NCBI RefSeq assembly: GCF_900176635.1 | Contig: NZ_FXLN01000004.1 | Location: forward strand, 1,384,231-1,448,230 | Source: Clostridium merdae | Lineage (GTDB): Bacteria > Bacillota > Clostridia > Oscillospirales > Acutalibacteraceae | Length of the DNA stretch: 64,000 nt | Direction of reading: 5' to 3' | Part shown: piece by piece, positions 34,261-43,501 of the stretch | Layout: every line of letters begins with the position of its first letter | How positions within the stretch are numbered: position 1 is the stretch's first letter | Made by a program: the position numbers and the translations under genes | The notes under the pieces: generated by a model | Databases searched by the model: none | Seen by the model: the letters and a program-made list of their open reading frames with translations, nothing else | What the model was told of the DNA's origin: nothing

Positions 34261-34481
34261 TTCAAATTCCTCCTTTTGTCCATAATATGCAGCTTGTCAT
34301 ACTTTGGGAAAGGAATTCGATTTTCTCTGCCATTCTAACAAATTAGCGTAAAAGACTTTATACAAAACAATAAACATTAGGCAGAACAAGCAGCTAAAAA
34401 TATATAAACACAAATCATTCCATTAAAAAATGTTTTTGGTGAGCTGAACCGTTCACCAAAAGCATTTCTATAAAATCAATC

Positions 34482-35675
34482 CTATTGCAAGTCCCATTTA
34501 CGTTTATGGCGCTTATATAGCACGACTGCAATATAAAGCAGCAAGAAACCAGAAAGTATTGCAATAAGCGTAGCCGTTTGCCCTGGCCCGCCCATTTTCA
34601 CCTCTGCCCACAGGGTATCGAGCAGTAGGTTGGTGTCTTCCGGCAAAGTTGCAAACGTTTCTGACTGTTGTAAAATCTCTTTGGGCGGGTAATAAATCGG
34701 GTTGTTTTGAACTTCTTCCGGTAAAAGTGCCTTTGCCGCACTCTCTGGAGTAGAGTACCCAATGTACGACACATTCGCCGCCGCAATTTCAGGATTACAC
34801 AAAAAGTTAATATAGGCTTCCGCTGCCGCTTTATTTTGGGCAGTGGATGGAATGCACATGGCATCTACAAAAAAGTTTGTCCCGTTCTTGGTGGGTATTG
34901 CAAACCCAATTTCGGGGTTCGAATCTACAAGCGTTGCGGCATCCCCTGCATAATAGGGAGCAAGCCATGCTTCTCCACTCGCCATCTTATCGAAAATCTG
35001 ATCCATAACATAGGCCTGAACCAGTGGCTTTTGCTGTTTGAGAAGCATAGCCGCTTCTTCCCACTCATTTGGATTATTGCTATTAAACGAGAAGCCCAAA
35101 CGTTTTTGCGCTATTCCAAACGCATCGCGCGGGTTATCGAACATTAAGATTTTTCCGGCATATTTTTCATTCCACAAAATATCCCAGCTATCTACCGTTT
35201 CTTTGATGTGGTTTTTATTATAGAAAATACCAACCACACCCCATGTATAAGGCACGGAATATTCATTGGTAGGGTCGTAGACCGGCTTTAGAAAATTCGC
35301 ATCGATATATTTGGAGTTTGGAATATTTTTATAATCAAGCTTTTGCACCAGCTTTTCTTTGATGAGTTTTGAAACCATGTAATCGGACGGAATGACTACG
35401 TCGTAATTTGCGCCGCCGCTTACAAGCTTTGCATACAGGTTCTCGTTGCTCTCAAAGGTAGTGTAGTTAACCTGAATTCCGGTTTTACGGGTAAACTCCT
35501 TGTTTACGTCAATACTGCCGTCCACGCCATTTGAGATATACTCTCCCCAGTTATACACATTAATGGTTACACCGGTTTTGGGCGCTGACTCTTCTGCCGC
35601 ATTGGCAGAAAACGGGAGTATAACAGGCAGTAAAAAGAGTAATGAAAGCGTAAAAGCCGCCAATCTTTTTTTCAA
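34482..35675 (-). CDS. potD: Spermidine/putrescine-binding protein PotD, with C-terminal membrane anchor
   Basis: 397 residues from a TTG at 35675, with GGGAGGAGG 9 nt upstream and 4 nt after the potC stop. A signal peptide covers residues 1-27 (ending SANAAEE). The rest is a family 1 periplasmic binding fold with NVYNWGEYIS, YDVVIPSDYMVSKL, YSVPYTWGVVGIFYN and MFDNPRDAFGIA, all typical of PotD. No lipobox Cys is present. Instead residues about 366-386 form a membrane helix followed by a basic tail (YKRHKRKWD). The protein therefore looks anchored at both its synthesis and its C-terminus end. Last gene of potABCD. Confidence 0.93.
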   Translation of the reverse strand: MKKRLAAFTLSLLFLLPVILPFSANAAEESAPKTGVTINVYNWGEYISNGVDGSIDVNKEFTRKTGIQVNYTTFESNENLYAKLVSGGANYDVVIPSDYMVSKLIKEKLVQKLDYKNIPNSKYIDANFLKPVYDPTNEYSVPYTWGVVGIFYNKNHIKETVDSWDILWNEKYAGKILMFDNPRDAFGIAQKRLGFSFNSNNPNEWEEAAMLLKQQKPLVQAYVMDQIFDKMASGEAWLAPYYAGDAATLVDSNPEIGFAIPTKNGTNFFVDAMCIPSTAQNKAAAEAYINFLCNPEIAAANVSYIGYSTPESAAKALLPEEVQNNPIYYPPKEILQQSETFATLPEDTNLLLDTLWAEVKMGGPGQTATLIAILSGFLLLYIAVVLYKRHKRKWDLQ

Positions 35676-35679
35676 TTGA

Positions 35680-36492
35680 CTATGCCTCCTCCCTCTCTGC
35701 TTCCTGCTGTTTGTCCTTCGAACGGCGAACATTTACAATCAGCAGCAGCACCAGAATGGTACCGAACAGCAACGTAGAAAGCGCGTTGATTTCAGGGCTA
35801 ATTCGTTTTCTGGTCATGGAATAAATATAAATCGGCAGTGTTTGCGTAGTACCACTGGTAAAGTAGCTGATGACAAAATCATCAATCGACAGTGTAAACG
35901 CCATAATCATTCCAGTTACAACACCGGGAATAATCTCGGGCAACACTACCTTAAAAAAGGACATAACCGGAGGGCAGCCTAAGTCCTGCGCCGCCTCATA
36001 AAGGTGCGGGTCCATTTGCCGCAGCTTCGGTAAGACCGATAAAATGACATAGGGCAAAGAGAATGTGATATGCGCTAGAATCAGCGATACCATCCCCAAA
36101 GACACTCCACCGAGCGCACGGGCAAAAAACACGAACAGCAGCATTAGGGATACACCGGTAACGATTTCCGGATTCACCATCGGGAAATTCGTAATATTCA
36201 TTACCGCTTTCCGCGCCCAACGCTTCATGCCGTTAATGCCAATTGCAGCAGCCGTACCAATCGCCGTTGCTCCCAGCGCTGATACAAGTGCAATAATCAG
36301 CGTGTTTTGCAGTGCCTCTAAAATGAGGCGGTCTTCAAACAGGCGACGATACCAGCGCAGGGAAAAGCCAGACCAAACCGAACGGCTCATGGTAGAAGAA
36401 TCGTTAAAAGAGAAAATGATTAAAATTACGATAGGCGCATACAAAAACAAATACACCAGTGCCATATAGAAACGGGATACTGTTTTCGTCAT
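35680..36492 (-). CDS. potC: Spermidine/putrescine ABC transporter permease PotC
   Basis: 270 residues with six membrane segments. The permease-ATPase contact loop (EAAQDLGCPPVMSFFKVVLPEIIPG) sits near residue 170. FSFNDSSTMSRSVWSGFSLRWY near the N-terminus is typical of PotC. It overlaps the end of potB by 4 nt, so the genes are translationally coupled. Confidence 0.95.
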   Translation of the reverse strand: MTKTVSRFYMALVYLFLYAPIVILIIFSFNDSSTMSRSVWSGFSLRWYRRLFEDRLILEALQNTLIIALVSALGATAIGTAAAIGINGMKRWARKAVMNITNFPMVNPEIVTGVSLMLLFVFFARALGGVSLGMVSLILAHITFSLPYVILSVLPKLRQMDPHLYEAAQDLGCPPVMSFFKVVLPEIIPGVVTGMIMAFTLSIDDFVISYFTSGTTQTLPIYIYSMTRKRISPEINALSTLLFGTILVLLLIVNVRRSKDKQQEAEREEA

Positions 36493-37310
36493 ATCAACAT
36501 CCCCTCCCCATCTTCATTTCCCTCGTCAAACTGATTCATGATGCCCATACAAATGAGAATAAGCAGCATTAAAACAAGAGAGATTGCAGAGCCAAGGTTA
36601 GGATTATAGGCACTGCCCAAAAACTGCATATCAATTAAATCGCCAATTAAAAGGTTACCGCCGCCGCCGAGCATTTTTGAAATAATGAATGTACTCACAG
36701 ACGGTACGAAAACCATGGTAATGCCTGAAATAACACCCGGCATACTCATGGGCAAAATCACCTTAAGGAGCACCTTTCGCCGACCGGCGCCAAGGTCTTG
36801 TGCGGCCTCCACCACACTCTGGTCAATCTTTGTCAGCACCGAGTAAATCGGCAGAATCATATAGGGCACATAGTTATACACCATCCCCAGCACCACCGCA
36901 CCTGCTGTATTAATCAGGTGCAGCCTGCCAAAGCCAAGGCCAACAAGGAAGGTGTTAATAATGCCGTTATCCTCTAACAGAGTCATCCACGCATAAGTGC
37001 GAAGCAAGAAGTTCATCCACATAGGGAGCATCACCAGCATAATTAAAATGCCCTGCCGGTGCGAGTTCGCTCGTGAAATTAGGTAAGCCAGTGGGTACCC
37101 CATCACCAATGAAATCACGGTAGCAATCAGCCCAAGCCAAATGGACCGCAGAAACACATTGGAGTATTGGCCGACCTCTGCTATATTTTTTACGGTAAAG
37201 GCGCCTTGTTGGTCGGTAAAAGCAAAATACCCCACCAAAATCATAGGTACGATAATGAAAATGCCCATCCATACAAGATAAGGCGCCGATGAAGTTTTCG
37301 ATTTAATCAT
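36489..37310 (-). CDS. potB: Spermidine/putrescine ABC transporter permease PotB
   Basis: 273 residues, six membrane segments. The coupling loop EAAQDLGAGRRKVLLKVILPMSMPG and the segment MNFLLRTYAWMTLLEDNGIIN match PotB. The start follows the stop of potA directly (37311/37310). It pairs with PotC to form the channel of the importer. Confidence 0.95.
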   Translation of the reverse strand: MIKSKTSSAPYLVWMGIFIIVPMILVGYFAFTDQQGAFTVKNIAEVGQYSNVFLRSIWLGLIATVISLVMGYPLAYLISRANSHRQGILIMLVMLPMWMNFLLRTYAWMTLLEDNGIINTFLVGLGFGRLHLINTAGAVVLGMVYNYVPYMILPIYSVLTKIDQSVVEAAQDLGAGRRKVLLKVILPMSMPGVISGITMVFVPSVSTFIISKMLGGGGNLLIGDLIDMQFLGSAYNPNLGSAISLVLMLLILICMGIMNQFDEGNEDGEGMLI

Positions 37311-38444
37311 TTAATTCTCGGCCTCCTCTCCCTCATCCGGGGGCTGAGAATCCTCCTCCATCTCGTCACTGAAGGTGCTGTAATCGCCAAATGTACCGGA
37401 GTATTCGGATTTTTTCATAATATGAATATCATCCGGCTGCAAAATCAGGCCGATTTCATTGCCCACCTCTTGGTAATCGGTAGACTGAATCATCCATTTA
37501 AAGTCCTGCACATCCACTATCATTTCGTAGTGTACACCCTTAAAGTTTACAGAAGTAATCATGCCAGAGATATGCCCTTCAACGGGAGATACCACTTCAA
37601 TATCTTCCGGCCGAATGACAACATCCACCGGTTCCATTGGGCGAAAACCCTTATCGAGGCAGTCAAATTTGCGGCCTGCAAACTCCACTACAAAATCACG
37701 GTGCATCACACCATCTATAATATTGCTCTCTCCAATAAAATCTGCAATAAAGGCGTTTTGCGGCTCGTTATAAATATCTTGCGGGGTGCCAATTTGTTGG
37801 ATTCTGCCCTTGTCCATTACCACAACGGTGTCCGACATGGAGAGGGCTTCCTCTTGATCATGCGTAACGAATACAAACGTAATTCCCAACTGTTGTTGAA
37901 TTTTTTTCAGCTCAGTCTGCATGTCTTTTCTAAGCTTTAAATCGAGTGCGCCCAAGGGTTCGTCGAGTAATAGCACCTTTGGCTCATTGGCAAGCGCGCG
38001 TGCAATTGCCACGCGCTGCTGCTGGCCACCAGAAAGAGAGTTCACACTACGGCGGGCAAAGCCGCTGAGGTTTACCATCTCAAGCATGCGAATAACGGTT
38101 TCACGTATTTGCGCTTCCGGCTTTTTGTGAACACGCATTCCAAACGCTACATTCTCGAATACATTCAGGTGCGGGAACAACGCGTATTTTTGAAATATCG
38201 TATTTACCTCCCGCTTATGTGCAGGAAGGTCGTTAATCTTTTTGCCATTAAAAAAAACATCGCCTGTGTCTGGTTTTACAAATCCGCCTATAATACGCAG
38301 AGTTGTCGTTTTGCCACAGCCCGACGGGCCTAACAGCGTAACGAACTCACCGTCGCGGATATTGAGATTGAAGCTTTTCAGCACATTCTCTTTGCCAAAC
38401 GACACATCAATGTTTTGTAATGAAATAATTGTATTATTTTCCAT
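37311..38444 (-). CDS. potA: Spermidine/putrescine ABC transporter ATP-binding protein PotA
   Basis: 377 residues from the ATG at 38444, which has AAAGGGG 8 nt upstream; the frame reaches 38483 without a better site. Walker A (GPSGCGKTTTLR), the signature LSGGQQQRVAIARAL, Walker B (VLLLDEPLGALD) and the switch His (FVTHDQEEAL) are present. A C-terminal TOBE-type regulatory domain covers about residues 240-360, ending in an acidic tail. It powers polyamine uptake by PotBCD and is the first gene of the operon. Confidence 0.96.
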   Translation of the reverse strand: MENNTIISLQNIDVSFGKENVLKSFNLNIRDGEFVTLLGPSGCGKTTTLRIIGGFVKPDTGDVFFNGKKINDLPAHKREVNTIFQKYALFPHLNVFENVAFGMRVHKKPEAQIRETVIRMLEMVNLSGFARRSVNSLSGGQQQRVAIARALANEPKVLLLDEPLGALDLKLRKDMQTELKKIQQQLGITFVFVTHDQEEALSMSDTVVVMDKGRIQQIGTPQDIYNEPQNAFIADFIGESNIIDGVMHRDFVVEFAGRKFDCLDKGFRPMEPVDVVIRPEDIEVVSPVEGHISGMITSVNFKGVHYEMIVDVQDFKWMIQSTDYQEVGNEIGLILQPDDIHIMKKSEYSGTFGDYSTFSDEMEEDSQPPDEGEEAEN

Positions 38445-38637
38445 TAGTGCATCCCCTTTGCGGTAAATATAAAGTTGCTTCAAACCATTATTGGCTCGAA
38501 CGCAAGCCCAGCCTCGCCGTATTTGTTGCCCCCCGCAAAGGATTTTTCACAATCACTGCTGACTGCGGCAACTTAGCAAAGCCGATTTTTAGATGCATAC
38601 GCAACTAGTAAAAGGTGCTGCTATAAAAGACTCGAAT

Positions 38638-38676
38638 ACATATCTTTCCCCCGCCAAAGGCGGGGGAAAGATATGT
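38638..38676. repeat. Perfect 18-bp palindrome upstream of potA
   Basis: Arms 38638-38655 and 38659-38676 (ACATATCTTTCCCCCGCC and its complement) around an AAA loop. There is only a weak T run, so it may be a terminator remnant, a regulatory hairpin or a mobile palindrome. The 38445-39005 gap holds no gene. Confidence 0.6.
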
Positions 38677-38860
38677 TTATCACATTCAAGCAACACTTTA
38701 AAATAATAGAGTGAAAAATGCGAATTGTCAAGATATTATTTGATTTTTTACCGAATTTTGATATTTTTTGAATATATCGCTCAATTTATGCGGGTTTTAA
38801 TTGGTTTTTCTCCCATATCCTTTGATTTTCATGCTTTTCACTGCGTTTCTTCTAAAAATA

Positions 38861-38890
38861 AAAACGGCAAAGCGGAAAACCGCCCTGCCG
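38861..38890 (-). terminator. Terminator of the NlpC/P60 gene
   Basis: On the minus strand CGGCA/TGCCG and CGG/CCG helices around TTTT are followed by TTTTTATTTTT. It lies 115 nt beyond the stop at 39006. Confidence 0.65.
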
Positions 38891-39005
38891 CAATAGATTC
38901 AAATGAAATATGGTGCGATTGAATTACACGTGGGCGTCTCCTACTATTCAGTATACCCCCATTGTAAAGCCTTTTATGTATAAAGGGAGTACGGAGCGCC
39001 ATTTA

Positions 39006-39818
39006 TCATTTTTGAACTGGTGCCAAAAAGGCCTCAGCGGCCTGCATCACATCGTCCGGAATGGGGTCACCCGCTACTGTTTGCTGTACCGCTGCTGTGG
39101 TAGGTTTGTTTTCAGTAGGCTGTGCGAGAGCCGCTGCCTGAAGTGCCTGTGCCGCCGGAGTTAATGCACTGCCGGTAATGATACCATCTGCGCCAATGGT
39201 ATAGATTTTGTCCCCAATGGTACGAGTTGTCTTTATGGCGTACTCGCCGTTTTCATAATAATATTCGTTTCCATCATATGTAACAAAGCCCGTAGTGGGG
39301 TAGCTGAGCTGGCTCAGCTTAAACCAAGTTGTCCATTTATTTTTTGCACGACCAAAAACCGGCTCTTTTTTCATATTATAGCCTACGTCTCTGTTATCAA
39401 TACCAACGTTATTGCCAACATAAACGCCAACATGACCGGGCTGGAATAAAATAAGGCCATGTGTTCTGGGCAGAGACGACCAGTTGCTGTAATTGATGGT
39501 ACCCTTCGTTTTCGCGGAACTCAGCATCCCACTGCCAGTACCCGGAACTTGCATCAAGCTGGAATTGGGGTTTGTTTTTTCACCCGTCCACCATAAATAC
39601 GATTTAATCAAACCGGAGCAATCGGTATAGCGGCTGCCATTTCGTAGCTGGCCATAAGAACCGTAGCTATACTTCCAATTTTCTGTATGGGCTTTCAGAA
39701 CATGCTCGGACAAGCCAACGCCGGTTTTTACTTCTGCCGCCTGTGCGGGTTCGCACAGACCAGTAATGGTTAACAGACAAAAGGCAAATGCAGCGCAAGC
39801 CGCCAATAATTTCTGCAT
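39006..39818 (-). CDS. Secreted NlpC/P60 cell-wall peptidase-like protein
   Basis: 270 residues from the ATG at 39818, chosen because GGGAGG lies 8 nt upstream; the open frame extends further without a site. Residues 1-28 are a signal peptide (ending AQAAEV). The NlpC/P60 catalytic Cys is in YTDCSGLIKSYLWW and the His in FQPGHVGVYVG. About 100 Ala/Thr/Pro-rich residues follow. Enzymes of this class cut gamma-D-glutamyl-diamino acid bonds in peptidoglycan. Four TGTWAH hexamers upstream suggest WalR control, as for the Bacillus LytE and CwlO enzymes. Confidence 0.87.
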   Translation of the reverse strand: MQKLLAACAAFAFCLLTITGLCEPAQAAEVKTGVGLSEHVLKAHTENWKYSYGSYGQLRNGSRYTDCSGLIKSYLWWTGEKTNPNSSLMQVPGTGSGMLSSAKTKGTINYSNWSSLPRTHGLILFQPGHVGVYVGNNVGIDNRDVGYNMKKEPVFGRAKNKWTTWFKLSQLSYPTTGFVTYDGNEYYYENGEYAIKTTRTIGDKIYTIGADGIITGSALTPAAQALQAAALAQPTENKPTTAAVQQTVAGDPIPDDVMQAAEAFLAPVQK

Positions 39819-39863
39819 TTCTGAAATCCTCCCTAATTTTACATGAATTTGCGAACTACTCTC

Positions 39864-39899
39864 ATTACAAAATATTACAACTGTAACAAATTGGTTACA
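39864..39899 (-). promoter_or_regulatory. Candidate WalR boxes upstream of the NlpC/P60 gene
   Basis: On the minus strand TGTAAC and TGTTAC are separated by exactly 5 nt (39883-39899), matching the WalR/YycF consensus TGTWAH-N5-TGTWAH. Two more TGTAAT hexamers follow at 39874-39879 and 39864-39869. The array lies 46-81 nt before the start codon. Confidence 0.6.
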
Positions 39900-40070
39900 G
39901 TTTAACATAATCCTTGGAAGATTACAAGTTATATTTCTATTTTTTTGCATGATTTTGGTGCACGATTTGTTGAAAAACACAGGAATATTCTTCCATTCAC
40001 TCTAAAACACAGGTGAAATAAGACCTTTTCTGCTATTTTTGAATACCAAAACAAACACAAATGGGTAACA

Positions 40071-40112
40071 TAATACCGGCAGGTGCCCTAAAATGGTCAC
40101 CTGCCGGTATTA
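40071..40112. terminator. Terminator of the chemoreceptor gene
   Basis: Perfect 15-bp arms (40071-40085 with 40098-40112) around a 12-nt loop. It lies 40 nt after the stop at 40153 on the minus strand. Confidence 0.75.
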
Positions 40113-40152
40113 TTCATCTTCATTAAGCTTTCATTTGACTGAACAACTCTTT

Positions 40153-42225
40153 TTAAAAGAAGTCGTTATATTCCATGGAATCATTTCTACCGGTGGAAGG
40201 CCGCTCCAAAACAAATTTTGAGACTTCCTCCTGCAATGCCTGCGCCTGTGCAGCCAGCTCTTCACTGGAGGCAGAGCTCTCTTCTGCCGTTGCGGCATTG
40301 TTCTGCACCACAGAAGAAACCTGCGATAGCCCCAGCGTAATTTGTTCGATAGCGCTCGCCTGCTCTATGGATGCTCTCTCTACCTGCCCAATGGATTCAC
40401 TAATCAATTTTGCCTTTTCCCCTGCCTCGGAAAGCACGCGGGAGGTATTTTCAGCGGTTTCACTACCCTCCTGCACGGTTGCGCCTGCGTTTTGGAGTAA
40501 TACCGCAGTTTGTTTCGCCGCCTCTGCCGACTTATGCGCCAAATTGCGCACCTCATCCGCCACAACAGCAAATCCCTTTCCTGCCGCACCGGCACGTGCA
40601 GCTTCAATTGCCGCGTTCAAAGCCAGAATGTTCGTCTGCAAGGCAATATCCTCTATCACCTTAGTGATATTCGAAATCTCGTCGGATGACTGGCGTATTT
40701 CTTCCATGGCTCTGGTCAGCTTTACCATTTCGTCGTTGCTTTGCCGAATGCCGGAAGCCGCTTGCTCCACATATTCGGTAGCCTGCCTTACATTCTGTAC
40801 GTTCTCCTCCGACTGCTGCTCGACCGTAGCAATGGAGGCTGTAAGCTCTTCCACCGTAGCCGCCTGCTCGGAAGCACCGGCAGCCAGGGCCTGTGCCGCG
40901 GCAGAAACCTGCTCTGCTCCGGTATTCACCTGCTGCGAAGCAATATCAATAAGCGAAAGTGTTTCATTCAGGGAGCCTGAAATTTGCACCAGTGCCGTTT
41001 GTATCGGCTTAAAGTCACCTACATACTCCAAATCGATCTGCACACGCATATCACGCTCTGCCATTTGGTTCAGCTTTTCTGAAATATTGTGAACATAGCT
41101 TTGCAGGGAAGCAACTGTGGTACGAAGCGCCTCTGCCAGCACGCCAAATTCGTTTTGCGAACGGTAGTCTAGGTCAATATTCAGGTTGCCCTGCGAAAGC
41201 TGGGTCGCAACCTCCGCCATTTCTTCCAAGGGGCGTGAGATTTTACGCCTTACGAACCGAATCAGCAATACAATTGTAACGAGCATTAAGAGTATCTCAA
41301 GCACAACGGCGATGAGTACAGCCATTTGTACCGCGGCATTTGTTTCCTCGAGAGATACGCCTGCAAAATAAATACCAATTGCTTTACCGTTGGTGTCAAT
41401 AATCGGCTGGTAGGCTGTAGCGTAGGGTTTACCAAGAATGGTAGCGGAACCGTAATACGGCTCTTTTTCTTCCAATACCTGCTTCGCTATTTTTGCATCC
41501 AGTTTCGTACCGACCACACGCTTGCCTTTGTCCTCAATCGTGGTGTTGGCACGCTCGTCATTAACAAAAATAGTAAATTCACTGCCGGTCATATTTTTCA
41601 TTTTATCTACAAACTTTTCTTCCACCAAAGAATAGCCGGTAGAAATTGCGCCTACTATTTTCCCCTCAGAATCTTTAATGGGTGCTCCGGAGTGAATGCC
41701 AAGCTGAATTTCACTACCTACATCTGTATGGGTTGTTACCTCACCCTTCAGGGCACTTGCAATATCGGGCTGGCTAGCTAGTATATCCCCCGTTTTATCG
41801 CTATGTGTGCGGGCAATTACCACACCCTGGCTGTTAACGACCGTAACAAAGTCTACATCCATTACCATTTCTTTGAGAGACGCTGTAACAGCCGATTGAA
41901 TCGCTGCCGCATTTCCCTGTTGCAGCGCAGTGATTACACCCGGCTCAAGCGCCAGCTTCTTGGCATCCACCGCCGACTTTGTTGCGTAATCTTCTGTAAT
42001 TGCATTTAAAGTAGTAATTGCCATTTGGCTGCGCTCCGTGTCGATTTGCTGAATTACTTTTTGGTTGCTGTAAGACATATATAGAACGCTGATACTACCC
42101 ACTGCCAAAATGGAGCAAATAGCAAATAAAGCTAGCTGAAAACCAATTTTACGGAAAAATGGCATTTTGTTTGTCTCTCCTAACGACCGTGTCGCGTTTT
42201 CCGATTCTTTTCTCCAATGAATCAT
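40153..42225 (-). CDS. Methyl-accepting chemotaxis protein
   Basis: 690 residues from the ATG at 42225 with GGGG upstream; the frame extends to 42330 but has no site there. Two membrane helices (about residues 25-48 and 298-320) enclose an extracellular Cache-type sensor of about 250 residues (VVNSQGVVIARTHSDKTG and YYGSATILGKPYATAYQP). HAMP follows, then the signalling domain with the conserved hairpin tip EDIALQTNILALNAAIEAARAG. It should send signals to CheA and CheW at the cell pole. Ligand unknown. No che gene is nearby. Confidence 0.95.
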   Translation of the reverse strand: MIHWRKESENATRSLGETNKMPFFRKIGFQLALFAICSILAVGSISVLYMSYSNQKVIQQIDTERSQMAITTLNAITEDYATKSAVDAKKLALEPGVITALQQGNAAAIQSAVTASLKEMVMDVDFVTVVNSQGVVIARTHSDKTGDILASQPDIASALKGEVTTHTDVGSEIQLGIHSGAPIKDSEGKIVGAISTGYSLVEEKFVDKMKNMTGSEFTIFVNDERANTTIEDKGKRVVGTKLDAKIAKQVLEEKEPYYGSATILGKPYATAYQPIIDTNGKAIGIYFAGVSLEETNAAVQMAVLIAVVLEILLMLVTIVLLIRFVRRKISRPLEEMAEVATQLSQGNLNIDLDYRSQNEFGVLAEALRTTVASLQSYVHNISEKLNQMAERDMRVQIDLEYVGDFKPIQTALVQISGSLNETLSLIDIASQQVNTGAEQVSAAAQALAAGASEQAATVEELTASIATVEQQSEENVQNVRQATEYVEQAASGIRQSNDEMVKLTRAMEEIRQSSDEISNITKVIEDIALQTNILALNAAIEAARAGAAGKGFAVVADEVRNLAHKSAEAAKQTAVLLQNAGATVQEGSETAENTSRVLSEAGEKAKLISESIGQVERASIEQASAIEQITLGLSQVSSVVQNNAATAEESSASSEELAAQAQALQEEVSKFVLERPSTGRNDSMEYNDFF

Positions 42226-42370
42226 AAGTTTTACCCCTTTAATCAAGTTTATAATAAGATTTTTGAGCAATGTTAAGTTTGGATTTGTATCATTTTCGTA
42301 TTGCAATGTAAGGGTTCGCTGGAAAAGCATGTCGACTTTTATTTACATTAATTTACAGGTTTATAGCCTT

Positions 42371-42399
42371 ATTATATCGGAGCTTTGCTGCGGTGTCAA
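42371..42399 (-). promoter_or_regulatory. Perfect sigma-A promoter of the chemoreceptor gene
   Basis: Minus strand TTGACA (42394-42399), 17-nt spacer, TATAAT (42371-42376), an exact consensus. A leader of about 140 nt follows without a recognised riboswitch. Confidence 0.82.
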
Positions 42400-42521
42400 A
42401 CCGAAAGTAAAGACAAAAAACGGCTTAACTTTGAGGAAAATTCACAAAAAACAAAAATGATTCTTTATTTTAAAATAAGCAAAACCAAACTGTACAATCT
42501 TCTTTCTTTGATGGACAAAAA

Positions 42522-42552
42522 AGAAGCCCCCGAATAAAAAACGGAGGCTTCT
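42522..42552 (-). terminator. Terminator of the acetyltransferase gene
   Basis: AGAAGCC/GGCTTCT and CCG/CGG pair around a loop; on the minus strand TTTTTTTG follows. Confidence 0.72.
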
Positions 42553-42560
42553 GAATATTC

Positions 42561-43175
42561 TTATTGCAAACCAAATTCACGTTCAAATTGAAGTCTTCGT
42601 TCCTCCCAAATGGCAGCATCCTCTTGCGTAATTTCTCGCAGCACTCGGCAAGGGTTCCCAACGGCTATGACACCCGCTGGAATGGATTTTGTCACCACCG
42701 AACCAGAACCAATTACGCTTTCATCCCCGATTTCTACTCCACCCTTAATAACCGTGTGCCCTCCGACCCAAACATGATTACCAATTGTGACTGGACTGCC
42801 AAGCTCTATCATACTGGCTCGTGCCTTTGCATCAATGGGGTGTGATGCCGTATAAATACCCACCTGAGGCCCAAGCATAACATGATTGCCAATGGTAACA
42901 GGGCAACCATCCAAAATCACGCAATCAAAATTGGCGTAAAAATGGTTGCCTATGTATATTTGGCTACCGTAATCGCAGCGAAAATTGGGCTCGAAGAAAA
43001 CATCCTCACCCATAGAACCGAGAAGCTGCTGCAAAATGCTGGTGCGGTACTCCCAATCCCCTTCTGTTGAGGCATTATAAAGTCGCAGGAGCTTTCTAGC
43101 ACGAAGCATATCTGCCATTAGTTCATCGTTAATGCGGAATAGCTGCCCGTTGGTCATGCGCTCTCTCATGTTCAT
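42561..43175 (-). CDS. Maltose/galactoside O-acetyltransferase-like hexapeptide transferase
   Basis: 204 residues from the ATG at 43175, preceded by GAAGGG; the longer frame to 43220 has no such site. A left-handed beta-helix with hexapeptide repeats (GNHFYANFDCVILD, VTIGNHVMLGPQVGIYTASHPID, VTIGNHVWVGGHTVI, IGSGSVVTKSIPAG) follows the N-terminal maltose acetyltransferase helix region (RINDELMADMLRARKLL). The catalytic His is in ASHPID. It transfers acetyl from acetyl-CoA to sugar hydroxyls, probably as detoxification. Promoter and dyad upstream suggest it is regulated alone. Confidence 0.92.
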   Translation of the reverse strand: MNMRERMTNGQLFRINDELMADMLRARKLLRLYNASTEGDWEYRTSILQQLLGSMGEDVFFEPNFRCDYGSQIYIGNHFYANFDCVILDGCPVTIGNHVMLGPQVGIYTASHPIDAKARASMIELGSPVTIGNHVWVGGHTVIKGGVEIGDESVIGSGSVVTKSIPAGVIAVGNPCRVLREITQEDAAIWEERRLQFEREFGLQ

Positions 43176-43258
43176 TTTTATTTGCCCTTCTTTCCCGTTT
43201 TTCTTGTGAATTCTTTTCACTAGCAGGTTTCGGTTTTACAAGGCTTTTCATTAACAAT

Positions 43259-43303
43259 AAATGGTGCTTACCTAAATTATAGAAGGTAAGCACCATTTGT
43301 CAA
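43259..43303 (-). promoter_or_regulatory. Acetyltransferase promoter inside a 15-bp dyad
   Basis: Minus strand TTGACA (43298-43303), 16-nt spacer, TATAAT (43276-43281). Perfect 15-nt inverted arms (43259-43273 and 43284-43298) are centred on the -10, from about -29 to +11. This geometry fits a repressor operator. The 43304-43501 stretch upstream holds no gene. Confidence 0.6.
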
Positions 43304-43501
43304 TCTGAAATAGAGTTTATCAATACAACAGCTATGCATTTGCTATCTTTTTAAGACCCCTTTGTGTTTATTGCAATGGGAAGAACCCCACGTGCCCCAT
43401 GCAAAAGCTCACATATCAAACGGAAAGCTCCGGCAAATTACGCCCGAGCTTTCCTCAATCATTTACTTTGTTTTCATAAATAAAAATAGTCACCAGTTAA
43501 C

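Noticed and set aside
34035..34283. Alternative minus-strand frame overlapping the Gly-Pro-Pro protein
   Set aside because: No ribosome binding site at its start, while AAAGGAGG fits the Gly-Pro-Pro frame.
40175..41092. 305-codon plus-strand frame opposite the chemoreceptor
   Set aside because: Ser/Ala/Cys-rich product typical of the antisense of MCP signalling domains; no start site.
42226..42364. Cyclic di-GMP riboswitch before the chemoreceptor
   Set aside because: Common in Clostridia, but the leader shows no conserved core or stable stems.
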